Positions 1-7,789 of a stretch of 64,000 nt of DNA are shown here, in pieces (the first letter of the stretch is position 1; each line of letters begins with the position of its first letter). Location: assembly GCF_017916505.1 (NCBI RefSeq), contig NZ_JAFMSZ010000003.1:263083-327082 (forward strand), written 5' to 3'. Origin of the DNA: Naasia sp. SYSU D00057. GTDB taxonomy: Bacteria; Actinomycetota; Actinomycetes; Actinomycetales; Microbacteriaceae. Below the pieces are notes generated by a model, which saw nothing but the letters and a program-made list of their open reading frames with translations, did not search any database and was not told the origin of the DNA. The position numbers and the translations under genes were made by a program.

Positions 1-41
1 CCGATGCCGCCCCCCCCGGGCGTCTGACCCCCCCGACCAAT

Positions 42-54
42 AGGACGTTTCTGC
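42..54. repeat. Possible half of a long inverted repeat
   Basis: The 13-mer AGGACGTTTCTGC here is the exact reverse complement of positions 27908-27920, which begin a long inverted repeat downstream of another gene. It lies just past the 3' end of the GH3 gene, so the partner arm may lie before position 1. This could be chance; no second arm is visible in the window. Confidence 0.3.
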
Positions 55-64
55 AGCGGGGAGG

Positions 65-1906
65 TCAGAGGGTCAGGCCGTGCCCGTACCGGTACAGCGG
101 GTCCACCGTGTCGGAGGGGACGTCGGGGCGGCTCGCCTCCACGGCGACCATCGAGCGGGGCAGCTCGAAGGGCAGCCGACCGCGCGGCGCGATGCGACCG
201 CTGAGGGCTTCGAGAAGGGCCGCATCCGAAGCGCCGTAGGTCGCGACCAGCCCCGTTGCGGCCTCGTCGATGTCGGCGAGGATCGCCGGCCGGTCGAGCG
301 TGACGTCGACCACGACGGGGACCACGGCGGCGAGCGAGCGGACGTGGTCGACGACCTCGGCCGGGAAGTCGAGGGAGCCCTGGTGGAACATCGCCTCGAG
401 GAAGTAGTCGTTGCGCGGCTCGAAGGGGGCGGCGAGCCGGACGAGCGCGACGTCGGCCCCGGCCGGGTCGCTCACGACGGTGCCCCAGTCGCCGACCGCC
501 TCCGAGGCGACACCCTCGAGGTACACGCGCAGTCCCGGGCGCAGCGGCAGCACCGGCGCGCCATCGGGCAGGGCCCCGTTCTTCAGCACGGTCACCGACT
601 CGCCCTGCGCCCGGTGGCCGGCTTCCCGGAACTGGGCGGATCCGACGATGCGCTCCGCCTCGTCCTCGTCGAGGTACGGGTCGTCGAAGAGACCCAGCTC
701 GAACTTGACGAGGAGCAGGCGTCGCACCGCCTCGTCGATCCGGGACTCCGGAACGCGACCCGAGGTGACGAGGTCGAGCACCAGGTCGGTGCGCTCCTCG
801 CCGCCGAACTGGTCGGCGCCCGCCTCGAAGATGCGCTCCATCCGGTCGAGCGGGGTCAGATCCTCCACTCCCCAAGCGCGGGCGGGGAACGGCAGCCCCA
901 TGATCTCGACGTCGGTGATGAGTCCCCAGTCGGTGACGATGACGCCGTCGAAGCCGAGCTCCTCGCGAAGCAGCCGCGTGATGATGCGCCGGTTGAAGCT
1001 GAAGGCGACCTCCTCGATGGGCTCCCCGTCGAGCTCGAGGTCGATCGGCTTGCCGTACGCCGGCATCATCGCGCTCGTGCCCGCCGCGATCGCGGCTCGG
1101 AACGGGGCGAGGTGCTCCTCGAACCGCCCACCCGGATAGACCTGGTCGTGGCCGTAGACGAAGTGCGAGTCACCGCCGTCCTTCAGCGGGCCGCCGCCGG
1201 GGAAGTGCTTGGTCGTGCACGCGACACTGCCGGGGCCGACCCGTGGTCCCTGGAAGCCCTCGAGGTAGGCGTTGACGAACGCGGAGGCGGTCGCCGCGTC
1301 CTGGCCGAACGTCTGCATCTGGCGAGCCCAGCGCGGCTCGGTGGCGAGGTCGACCTGCGGATGCAGCGCTGCGCGGATGCCGAGAGCGACGTATTCCTGT
1401 CGGGCTATGTCGGCGAAGCGGCGGACGAGGTCGATATCGCCGATTGCTGCGAGCCCCAGCGGCTCCGGCCACTGCGACAGGTCGCCGGCCGCGATGGAGG
1501 CCCCCGCGTTCTCGCTGAACGCATGCCGCGGGTCGGTCGACAGCGTGATCGGGATGCCGTGCGGGGTCTCCTCGGCGAGCTCCTGCAGGGCGTTGTGCCA
1601 GCGCACCGTGTCCCGGACGGACGGCAGCGCGCTCACGTTGAAGTGGCTGAGCAGCTTGCCGATCACGAGCTCTCGCGGCGTGGAGGGGGAGAAGCCGGCG
1701 GGCTCGTCGTGCGCGCCGGGCTCGCCGACGCCGATCATCGAGTGGAAGAGCAGACCCGCCTTCTCCTCGAGGGACAGGCGGGGGACGAGATCGGCGACCC
1801 GCTCCTCGGGGCTGAGCCGGGGATCCTCGTACGGGTCGAGCTCGCCGTTGCCGTTGAGGTCACGGAACTCCACGCCGTCCGGCGCCACTGCCCTGCTGCG
1901 GTTCAT
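65..1906 (-). CDS. Glycoside hydrolase family 3 (beta-glucosidase/beta-xylosidase type)
   Basis: Predicted 613-residue GH3 enzyme that removes beta-linked sugars from the non-reducing end of oligosaccharides. The GH3 barrel covers about residues 35-400 and carries KHFPGGG and VTDW, the latter placing the catalytic nucleophile at Asp326. The GH3 C-terminal domain follows. No signal peptide is visible, so it should act in the cytoplasm. The ATG at 1906 is chosen over an upstream in-frame start because GAAGGA lies about 8 nt before it. It is the last gene of a likely PadR-sulfatase-GH3 operon, 78 nt after the sulfatase. Near the N-terminus, NGNGELDPYEDP resembles the short acidic segment seen in some GH3 exo-glycosidases. 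Substrate linkage cannot be read from the sequence. Confidence 0.88.
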   Translation of the reverse strand: MNRSRAVAPDGVEFRDLNGNGELDPYEDPRLSPEERVADLVPRLSLEEKAGLLFHSMIGVGEPGAHDEPAGFSPSTPRELVIGKLLSHFNVSALPSVRDTVRWHNALQELAEETPHGIPITLSTDPRHAFSENAGASIAAGDLSQWPEPLGLAAIGDIDLVRRFADIARQEYVALGIRAALHPQVDLATEPRWARQMQTFGQDAATASAFVNAYLEGFQGPRVGPGSVACTTKHFPGGGPLKDGGDSHFVYGHDQVYPGGRFEEHLAPFRAAIAAGTSAMMPAYGKPIDLELDGEPIEEVAFSFNRRIITRLLREELGFDGVIVTDWGLITDVEIMGLPFPARAWGVEDLTPLDRMERIFEAGADQFGGEERTDLVLDLVTSGRVPESRIDEAVRRLLLVKFELGLFDDPYLDEDEAERIVGSAQFREAGHRAQGESVTVLKNGALPDGAPVLPLRPGLRVYLEGVASEAVGDWGTVVSDPAGADVALVRLAAPFEPRNDYFLEAMFHQGSLDFPAEVVDHVRSLAAVVPVVVDVTLDRPAILADIDEAATGLVATYGASDAALLEALSGRIAPRGRLPFELPRSMVAVEASRPDVPSDTVDPLYRYGHGLTL

Positions 1907-1984
1907 CGCTGTCGTCCTTCGCCGGCGCCCCTCGTCGGACGCCGGATCGACGCTAACAGACAAAAGCGAGCGAGGGCTAGGTTT

Positions 1985-3409
1985 TCAGAAGGGCGACGGC
2001 TGCGAGCTGTGCGGAGCATCCCCCAGGCGCTCCTGCTCCCGCCACATCGCGCGCGTGAGCTCCTCCCGGATCTCCGCGTACTCCGGATCGTAGTAGACGT
2101 TGCGCACCTCGCCCGGATCGGCCTGCAGGTCGTAGAGCTCCCACTCCGGCGGGTAGCTGTAGAAGCCTGCGCCCTGCTGTCCGAGCCCGTCGTTGTAGAA
2201 GTAGATGAGCTTGTACCGCTGGGTGCGGTAGCCGTAGTGCGCGGACGCCTTGTGGATGATGTCGTCGTTCTCCCAGTACCGGTAGTACGCCCCCTCCGCC
2301 GGCGGCGAGTCCGGGGCGCCGAGGAGGTCACCCCAGAAGCTGCGGCCCTGCATGCGGGGGTGGTGCTCCACGCCCGCGGCGTCGAGGATCGTCTGCGCCC
2401 AGTCGACGTTGGTGACGATGCCGTCGAAGACCCGCCCGCCGGCGAGCCTGCGGGGGTAGCTCAGCAGCAGCGGCATCCGCAGGGACTCCTCGTACATGAA
2501 TCGCTTGTCGAACCAGCCGTGCTCGCCGAGGAAGAAGCCCTGGTCCGAGGAGTACATCAGCAGGGTGTCGTCGAAGTCGCCGCGCTCGCGGAGCCAGTCG
2601 GTGACGCGGCCGACGTTGTCGTCGACCGATGCGACGCAGCGGAGGTAGTCCTCCATCATCCGCTGGTACTTCCACAGCGCCTGGTCCTCGTAGCCGAGGT
2701 TCTCGGGCGGGTTCTCCTTGAGGTCGGAGGAGCTGAGGTCGTCCGCCACCCGCATGCGAGCCCGCCGCATCGAGACCGAGCGGGTCGAGTAGTCGTCGAA
2801 GAACGTCTCCGGCACGGGGATCGGCTCGGAGTAGAGGTCCATGTGCTTGGTGTCGGGCTCCCACGACCGGTGTGGGGCCTTGTGGTAGATCAGGACGCAC
2901 CAGGGGTCGTCGCCCTCGAGGCTCTCCACCCACTCCGTGGCGAGGTCGGTGATGATGTCGGTCGCGTAGCCCTCAACCACCCGCTCGCCGTTCTCGGAGA
3001 GGAAGGTGGGGTTCCAGTACTCGCCCTGGCCGTGCGTGCCGCTCAGCACCTCCCAGTGGTCGAAGTTCTGCGGGTTGTGACCGTCGCCGATGCCGAGGTG
3101 CCACTTGCCGATCATCGCCGTGCGGTACCCCGCCGCCCGCAGCTGGCTGATGAAGGTGGGCTGGCTCGCATCGATCGCCGTCCACAGCGTCGTGACGCCG
3201 TTCACATGACTGTGGGTGCCGGTGAGGATCGAGGCGCGGCTCGGCGAGCACAGGGAGTTCGCGACGAAGCAGCTGTCGAACCGGACGCCCGCCTGTGCGA
3301 TCTCGTCGATGCGCGGAGTGGTGTTCACCACGGAGCCGTATGCGCCGATCGTCTGGGTGCCATGGTCATCGGTGAGGACCATGACGATGTTGGGCCGGCG
3401 TTCGCTCAT
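1985..3409 (-). CDS. Sulfatase (type I, formylglycine-dependent)
   Basis: Predicted 474-residue sulfatase hydrolysing sulfate esters. The N-terminus NIVMVLTDDHG supplies the paired metal-binding aspartates (Asp14, Asp15). The activation motif CSPSR has Cys54, the residue an FGE converts to formylglycine. IGKWHLG and SSDQGFFLGEHG supply further conserved active-site elements. No signal peptide is visible, so a cytoplasmic role is likely. The ATG overlaps the PadR stop codon by four bases (ATGA), which indicates translational coupling. The FGE needed for maturation is encoded at 16088-17101. Neighbouring GH3 suggests a sulfated glycan fragment as substrate, though sulfatase subfamily and substrate cannot be assigned by eye. 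Confidence 0.92.
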   Translation of the reverse strand: MSERRPNIVMVLTDDHGTQTIGAYGSVVNTTPRIDEIAQAGVRFDSCFVANSLCSPSRASILTGTHSHVNGVTTLWTAIDASQPTFISQLRAAGYRTAMIGKWHLGIGDGHNPQNFDHWEVLSGTHGQGEYWNPTFLSENGERVVEGYATDIITDLATEWVESLEGDDPWCVLIYHKAPHRSWEPDTKHMDLYSEPIPVPETFFDDYSTRSVSMRRARMRVADDLSSSDLKENPPENLGYEDQALWKYQRMMEDYLRCVASVDDNVGRVTDWLRERGDFDDTLLMYSSDQGFFLGEHGWFDKRFMYEESLRMPLLLSYPRRLAGGRVFDGIVTNVDWAQTILDAAGVEHHPRMQGRSFWGDLLGAPDSPPAEGAYYRYWENDDIIHKASAHYGYRTQRYKLIYFYNDGLGQQGAGFYSYPPEWELYDLQADPGEVRNVYYDPEYAEIREELTRAMWREQERLGDAPHSSQPSPF

Positions 3410-4008
3410 CGGGGCTCTTCCTGTCGGAGGGGGAGGGAGGGTGCGGGGGAGGAGGCGAGGAGCGCGAGCCGCTCCTCGGCCGCCTCGAGCCAGGCGATCA
3501 GGTTGGCGCTGAGCAGCCGGCCACGGCCCTCGAGCAGCAGGTGCACCTCGCGGGCCCAGGCGGCGTCGTCGGCACCGGCGGGCAGCAGCGCAGGGTCGAA
3601 GGACGTCCGCCGGTCGTGCTGCGCGCGTCGGAAGGCCAGCTCGGTGCGAACCAGGTCCAGGACCGTGGCGGGCCCCCGATGACGGGAGAAGTGCATCCGC
3701 ACCTGGAAGTCGGGGTCCATGGGCCGCATCGCCGGCTCGTAGGGCGAATCCACCCACTCCTCGAAGGCGGTGCGGCCGTCCTCGGTCACGGCGTAGAGCT
3801 TCCCGTCCGGGCCGGTGCGCCGCGGGTCCGGGGTCGTGTCGGCCCAGCCGCGCTCGACCAGGCGGCCCAGCTGCCGGTAGATCTGCGAGGTTTGGGCGCT
3901 GTAGCCGAGCGCCCAGCCGTAGCGGTCGAGCCACTTCCGCACGTCGTAGCCGGTGCGGGGGCGCTCCCGAAGGAGGCCGAGGGTGATGACGTCGAGCCGT
4001 TGCAGCAT
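3406..4008 (-). CDS. PadR family transcriptional regulator
   Basis: Predicted 200-residue PadR-type repressor. The N-terminal winged helix occupies about residues 1-85 (VITLGLLRERPRTGYDV, then SQIYRQLGRLVERGW). A C-terminal helical dimerisation region follows, with several Arg-rich helices. It is the first gene of an operon with the sulfatase and GH3 gene and overlaps the sulfatase start by four bases. GAGGGAG lies about 5 nt before the ATG. A perfect inverted repeat CTATTCC-N6-GGAATAG lies 21-40 nt upstream of the start and is the natural candidate for its own operator. The inducing ligand is unknown; a carbohydrate intermediate would fit the neighbours, though PadR proteins more often sense phenolics or drugs. 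Confidence 0.88.
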   Translation of the reverse strand: MLQRLDVITLGLLRERPRTGYDVRKWLDRYGWALGYSAQTSQIYRQLGRLVERGWADTTPDPRRTGPDGKLYAVTEDGRTAFEEWVDSPYEPAMRPMDPDFQVRMHFSRHRGPATVLDLVRTELAFRRAQHDRRTSFDPALLPAGADDAAWAREVHLLLEGRGRLLSANLIAWLEAAEERLALLASSPAPSLPLRQEEPR

Positions 4009-4028
4009 CGCTCTCCCTCGAGGTTCCG

Positions 4029-4048
4029 CTATTCCTCAAGTGGAATAG
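4029..4048. promoter_or_regulatory. Candidate PadR operator
   Basis: Perfect inverted repeat CTATTCC-TCAAGT-GGAATAG immediately upstream of the padR-like gene. The nonamer AGTGGAATA inside it (4039-4047) recurs at 4106-4114, just past the 3' end of the nucleoside hydrolase, so two binding sites about 67 bp apart are possible. Autoregulation by the adjacent PadR is inferred from position. Confidence 0.55.
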
Positions 4049-4115
4049 TTCGAGGCGACCGTACGCTGACGCGCGCCGGAGCGCAACAGGGTGGCGCGGT
4101 GGTCGAGTGGAATAC

Positions 4116-5048
4116 TCAACGGGTGGAGGCGAAGCGCTCCAGCTTCAGGTACATGTCCTCGAACATGAGCCGGGTGTCGAGACGCGAGTACACGCGCATC
4201 GGCCGGCCGTCGGGGCGGTCCTCGTACCAGCCGGCTTCCGTCATCCGGGGCGTCGGAACCGTGACGTAGTCGCTCGACGACGGATCCGCCTCGAAGGACG
4301 AGTGCAGCGCGGTCAGCAGGACGAGGGGCTGGTCGCCGAGTGCGTACGTCTCGCCCATCAGCAGCCCGTGCCCCGCAGCCGTGGCGGTGAGGTCCGCGAT
4401 GCTGTCGGCCAGGCGCCGGCCGAGGGGGCCGTGGGGGCGCACGCGCATCTCCAGCTCGGTGGTGCTCACGAGCGCCTGCCGATAGGTGTTCCTCGGCACC
4501 TGCCAGATCGGCACGTCGAAGTCGTTGAACACGGTCTGCGCGGCCGGGATGTCGATCGCCAGGTTGTACTCGACCCGTCCCTCGAGGGGGAAGGGGAGTC
4601 CGATGCCCTCGTGCTCGGGGCCGCCGATCCAGACGGCGGTGAGGCGGTCGGCGATCCGCGGCTCGGTGAGCAGTGCGCTCGCGAGCTCGGTCAGGCCCGC
4701 CCCGAGCGCGAGGAACAGCGGCAGGTCGGTGTCGTCCCGCATCGCCTCGCGCACGATCGCGTCCGAGGCGGCGGACGGCCGCGCCTCGCCCGCATCCGCG
4801 AGACCGACGTTGCTGCCGGCGAGCACGGGGATGCTGCTGTCCAGCAGACGGAGCAGCTCGCGTGCGATGTCCGCGGCGTTCTCCGCCTGGCGGTCGGAGG
4901 GGTCGAAGAAGTCGCCGGGCGCGAGATGCGAGCCGATGACGAACGGGATCTCCACCGAGGGGCTGAGCACATGGTGCGCCAGCTGGAAGAGGTCGTCGGG
5001 ATCGCCCGAGAAGTCGTTGTCGATGATGACGCGGTACCGCGGCCCCAT
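4116..5048 (-). CDS. Nucleoside hydrolase family protein
   Basis: Predicted 310-residue protein of the inosine-uridine preferring nucleoside hydrolase fold, which cleaves N-ribosyl bonds to free base and ribose. The N-terminal IIDNDFSGDPDDL matches the calcium-binding aspartate cluster of the family. GSNVGLAD and VWIGGPEHEG fit conserved strands further on. AGGAGG lies 6 nt before the ATG, fixing the start. No signal peptide is visible. The gene is divergent from the ABC importer at 5240. Its upstream region contains an operator-like 16-mer that recurs before the Rbs-type importer (35.9 kb), which would fit ribose/nucleoside control. The family also contains hydrolases of other glycosidic substrates, so activity on a sugar conjugate is possible. 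Confidence 0.75.
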   Translation of the reverse strand: MGPRYRVIIDNDFSGDPDDLFQLAHHVLSPSVEIPFVIGSHLAPGDFFDPSDRQAENAADIARELLRLLDSSIPVLAGSNVGLADAGEARPSAASDAIVREAMRDDTDLPLFLALGAGLTELASALLTEPRIADRLTAVWIGGPEHEGIGLPFPLEGRVEYNLAIDIPAAQTVFNDFDVPIWQVPRNTYRQALVSTTELEMRVRPHGPLGRRLADSIADLTATAAGHGLLMGETYALGDQPLVLLTALHSSFEADPSSSDYVTVPTPRMTEAGWYEDRPDGRPMRVYSRLDTRLMFEDMYLKLERFASTR

Positions 5049-5093
5049 GTCGCCTCCTGTCTCGGCAGCGTCGGCGCTCCCGGTTCGGGCGCC

Positions 5094-5122
5094 AGGCTAA
5101 CCGGTCAACCGGTTCACAGCAA
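5094..5122 (-). promoter_or_regulatory. Promoter with embedded palindromic operator (nucleoside hydrolase)
   Basis: On the minus strand TTGCTG (5117-5122), a 17-bp spacer and TAGCCT (5094-5099) form a plausible sigma-70 promoter. The palindrome AACCGGTCAACCGGTT (5099-5114) fills the spacer, the classic position for a repressor site. A 15-of-16 match occurs at 35964-35979. Confidence 0.55.
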
Positions 5123-5136
5123 AACGTTACCAACCG

Positions 5137-5189
5137 CTAGAAATTGGGGCCCTCAAAACCTTGTCGCTACTAGGAATTGCGCTTACAGT
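5137..5189 (+). promoter_or_regulatory. Promoter of the oligosaccharide ABC operon with two CTAGRRATTG boxes
   Basis: TTGTCG (5161-5166), a 17-bp spacer and TACAGT (5184-5189) form a good promoter for the importer operon. CTAGGAATTG (5170-5179) lies in the spacer and CTAGAAATTG (5137-5146) lies 33 bp upstream, giving two direct repeats in phase for a DNA-binding protein. A third copy, CTAGGGATTG, lies upstream of the second sulfatase at 18815-18824. Confidence 0.55.
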
Positions 5190-5239
5190 TCCAGATCAGA
5201 CGGTCCGAGGACGGGTCGCACAGCATTGGAAGGACAACG

Positions 5240-6775
5240 ATGTTCAAGTGGAAGCGCGCCGCGGTAGCCGCGGCAGCTGCCGCCGCTCTGGCGCTCACCG
5301 GCTGCGCCGGCGGGTCGGGCGACGGCGGGTCCGGGGACTCGGCCGGCGGCGGAACCCTCACCTGGGGCGTCATCGCCCAGCCCACGACCCTCGCGGCCGA
5401 GGGCGCCAACTGGGCGAACGAGTCGCCCTACATCCAGGCCGTCTACGACACCCTGCTCCGGGCGACGCCCGAGGGTGAGGTCGAGCCGGGTCTCGCGACC
5501 GAGTGGGAGTACAACGAGGACAAGACCGTCCTCACTCTCACGCTCCGCGACGACGTCACCTTCACGAACGGCGACACCCTCACCGCCGCCGATGCCGCGG
5601 CGAGCCTGCTGGCGTTCAAGGCGGGCAACTCGCCCAATGCCTCGAACCTCATCAACCTCGCCGACGCGAAGGCCGTCGACGACACCACTCTCGAGCTCAC
5701 CCTGTCGGCTCCCGACCCGGCCATGCTCACGTTCCTGACGCAGAACAGCGGTGTCGTCGCCCCGGCCTCCTCCGCCGGCGACGAGGCGACCGCGACCAAC
5801 CCGGTCGGCTCCGGCCCGTACGTCTACAACGCGGGCGAGACGGTCGCGGGCAGCAGCTACGTGTTCGACAAGAACCCCGACTACTGGAACCCGGACGACC
5901 AGCACTACGACAAGCTCGTCCTCCAGTACTACGCCGACCCGACCTCGCTGCTGAACGCGGTGCAGGGCGGCCAGGTCAACGTCACCAACATCATCGACAC
6001 GAGCTCCGTCGACCAGATGAAGTCCGCGGGCTTCACGGCCAACGAGTTCGCGCTCAACTGGTGGGGCTTCATGCTGAGCGACCGCGAGGGCAAGCTCGCC
6101 CCGCCGCTCGCCAAGGTCGAGGTCCGCCAGGCGATCAACTACGCCCTCGACAAGGAGGCGCTGGTCAAGACGGTCGGCAACGGCTACGGCACCCCGACGT
6201 CGCAGATCTTCCCGACCTTCTCGCCGTCCTACGACGAGTCGCTGGACGACTACTACACCTACGACCTCGACAAGGCGAAGGAGCTCATGGCGGACGCGGG
6301 CTACGCGGACGGCTTCGAGATCACGATGCCCCGCGCGGCCGCCATCCCGGAGGCGCACTGGACCCTGTACGCCGACCAGCTCGCGCAGATCGGCATCACG
6401 GTCAACTACCAGGAGCTCCAGGCCACCGAGTTCATCCCCTCGATCATCGGCGGCGAGTTCCCGATGACCTGGTTCACGCTGCAGCAGGATCCGACCGACT
6501 ACCAGCTGGCGTCCTTCCAGATCTCGGGAGCGTCCACCTGGAACGTGCTGCACCAGACCACCCCCGAGGTGGAGGCCTGGATCAAGACGATCCAGACCGG
6601 CACCGAGGATGAGGCGGCCGAGGCCGGTCAGGCCCTCAACAAGTACCTGGTCGAGAACGCCTGGTTCGCGCCCATGTACCGCCCGACGTCGATCTTCATG
6701 AGCGACGCCAACACGCAGGTCGAGACGCAGGTCGGCAACGCCGTGCCGTACCTCTGGAACGTCCAGCCCAAGTAG
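5240..6775 (+). CDS. ABC importer substrate-binding lipoprotein, family 5
   Basis: Predicted 511-residue lipoprotein binding oligopeptides or, in many actinobacteria, beta-linked oligosaccharides. A signal peptide ends in the lipobox LTGC, so it is anchored on the outer face of the membrane. The body matches the family-5 binding fold (GGTLTWGV near the start, LTLRDDVTFTNGDTLTAAD, YVFDKNPDYWNPD, VEVRQAINYALDKEAL). The start at 5240 gives a normal signal peptide; upstream in-frame extension would spoil it. First gene of an operon with two permease/ATPase partners and then GH3 and GH43 enzymes, which favours an oligosaccharide rather than a peptide ligand. Confidence 0.9.
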   Translation: MFKWKRAAVAAAAAAALALTGCAGGSGDGGSGDSAGGGTLTWGVIAQPTTLAAEGANWANESPYIQAVYDTLLRATPEGEVEPGLATEWEYNEDKTVLTLTLRDDVTFTNGDTLTAADAAASLLAFKAGNSPNASNLINLADAKAVDDTTLELTLSAPDPAMLTFLTQNSGVVAPASSAGDEATATNPVGSGPYVYNAGETVAGSSYVFDKNPDYWNPDDQHYDKLVLQYYADPTSLLNAVQGGQVNVTNIIDTSSVDQMKSAGFTANEFALNWWGFMLSDREGKLAPPLAKVEVRQAINYALDKEALVKTVGNGYGTPTSQIFPTFSPSYDESLDDYYTYDLDKAKELMADAGYADGFEITMPRAAAIPEAHWTLYADQLAQIGITVNYQELQATEFIPSIIGGEFPMTWFTLQQDPTDYQLASFQISGASTWNVLHQTTPEVEAWIKTIQTGTEDEAAEAGQALNKYLVENAWFAPMYRPTSIFMSDANTQVETQVGNAVPYLWNVQPK

Positions 6776-6781
6776 TGCCCC

Positions 6782-6813
6782 GGGTGCCGGGCCGGGGCCC
6801 CGGCCCGGCACCC
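6782..6813 (+). terminator. Intercistronic GC hairpin after the binding protein
   Basis: A perfect 32-bp palindrome (16-bp halves, starting GGGTGCCGGG) lies 6 nt after the binding-protein stop and is followed by a C/T-rich stretch. Such hairpins commonly stabilise the upstream mRNA or partly terminate, giving more binding protein than permease. The two MalE-type genes in this window have similar hairpins. Confidence 0.6.
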
Positions 6814-6844
6814 TCCCCCTTCTGCTTCCCCCTCCGAAGGACCG

Positions 6845-7789
6845 ATGATGCTCCGCTTCATACTCCGCCGCCTGCTCGCCGGCGTGATCCTCCTCTTCGT
6901 CGTCTCGAGCGTCGCGTTCCTCCTGCTCTACCTGGGCGCGGGCGACATCGCACGCCAGATCCTCGGCGTCTCGGCCACGGAGGAGCAGGTCGCCCAGAAG
7001 ACCGCTCAGCTCGGCCTCGACCAGCCGCTGATCCCCCGCTACTTCGACTGGCTCACCTCGGCCGTCACCGGCGACTTCGGCACCTCCTGGTTCACCAGCC
7101 AGCCGGTCGTCGCCGCCATCACGTCCCGTCTCGCCGTCACCCTCTCGCTCGTCATCGGCACGACGATCCTCACCGCGGTCGTCGGCACGGCGCTCGGCGT
7201 CTGGGCCGCACGGAAGCGCGGCGCCGCCGACCGGACGGTGCAGATCGTGTCCGTGCTCGGCTTCGCGATCCCCGGCTTCCTCATCGCGATCTTCCTGGTC
7301 AACGTGTTCGCGCTGAACCTCAAGTGGTTCAAGCCCACGGGATTCGTGCAGCTGGGCGTCTCCTTCCCCGGCTGGCTCAGCACGGTGACCCTCCCGATCA
7401 TCGCTCTCGCGATCGGCGCCATCGCCGCCATCGCCGCGCAGATCCGCGGCTCGGTCATCGACACGATGCGCCAGGACTGGGTGCGCACTCTGCGCAGCCG
7501 GGGCCTGTCGGAGAACCGCGTCCTCTACAAGCACGTCCTCCGCAACGCCGGCGGCCCTGCGCTCGCGGTCCTCGCGGTCCAGTTCGTCGGCCTGCTGGGC
7601 GGCGCGATCATCGTCGAGCAGATCTTCGCGATCCCCGGCCTCGGCCCCGTCGCCACCACGTCCACCGCCCAGGGCGACGTCCCGCTCGTGATGGGCCTCG
7701 TCGTCGTCACGGCCTCGATCGTCGTGATCGTCAACATCGTCATCGAAATCCTGCACGGCTTCCTCAACCCGAAGGCGCGTATCTCATGA
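6845..7789 (+). CDS. ABC importer permease (DppB/OppB type)
   Basis: Predicted 314-residue inner-membrane permease with about six transmembrane helices, forming half of the channel for the family-5 binding protein. The N-terminal MLRFILRRLL and the long periplasmic loop before the second helix are typical of the DppB/OppB class. The BPD_transp_1 region near the C-terminus contains the coupling loop (about residues 210-240, beginning DWVRTLRSRGL). Two adjacent ATG codons (6845, 6848) are possible starts, both behind GAAGGA. It overlaps the next gene by four bases (ATGA). Confidence 0.9.
   Translation: MMLRFILRRLLAGVILLFVVSSVAFLLLYLGAGDIARQILGVSATEEQVAQKTAQLGLDQPLIPRYFDWLTSAVTGDFGTSWFTSQPVVAAITSRLAVTLSLVIGTTILTAVVGTALGVWAARKRGAADRTVQIVSVLGFAIPGFLIAIFLVNVFALNLKWFKPTGFVQLGVSFPGWLSTVTLPIIALAIGAIAAIAAQIRGSVIDTMRQDWVRTLRSRGLSENRVLYKHVLRNAGGPALAVLAVQFVGLLGGAIIVEQIFAIPGLGPVATTSTAQGDVPLVMGLVVVTASIVVIVNIVIEILHGFLNPKARIS

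Noticed and set aside
80-3682. Very long open frame (1200 codons) on the plus strand across GH3 and sulfatase genes
   Set aside because: It is antisense to two clear enzyme genes, has Arg/Val/Glu-rich sequence without motifs, and is explained by the lack of stops in GC-rich DNA.
5183-7756. 857-codon minus-strand frame across the binding protein and permease
   Set aside because: Asp/Glu/Arg-rich shadow of a lipoprotein and membrane protein gene.
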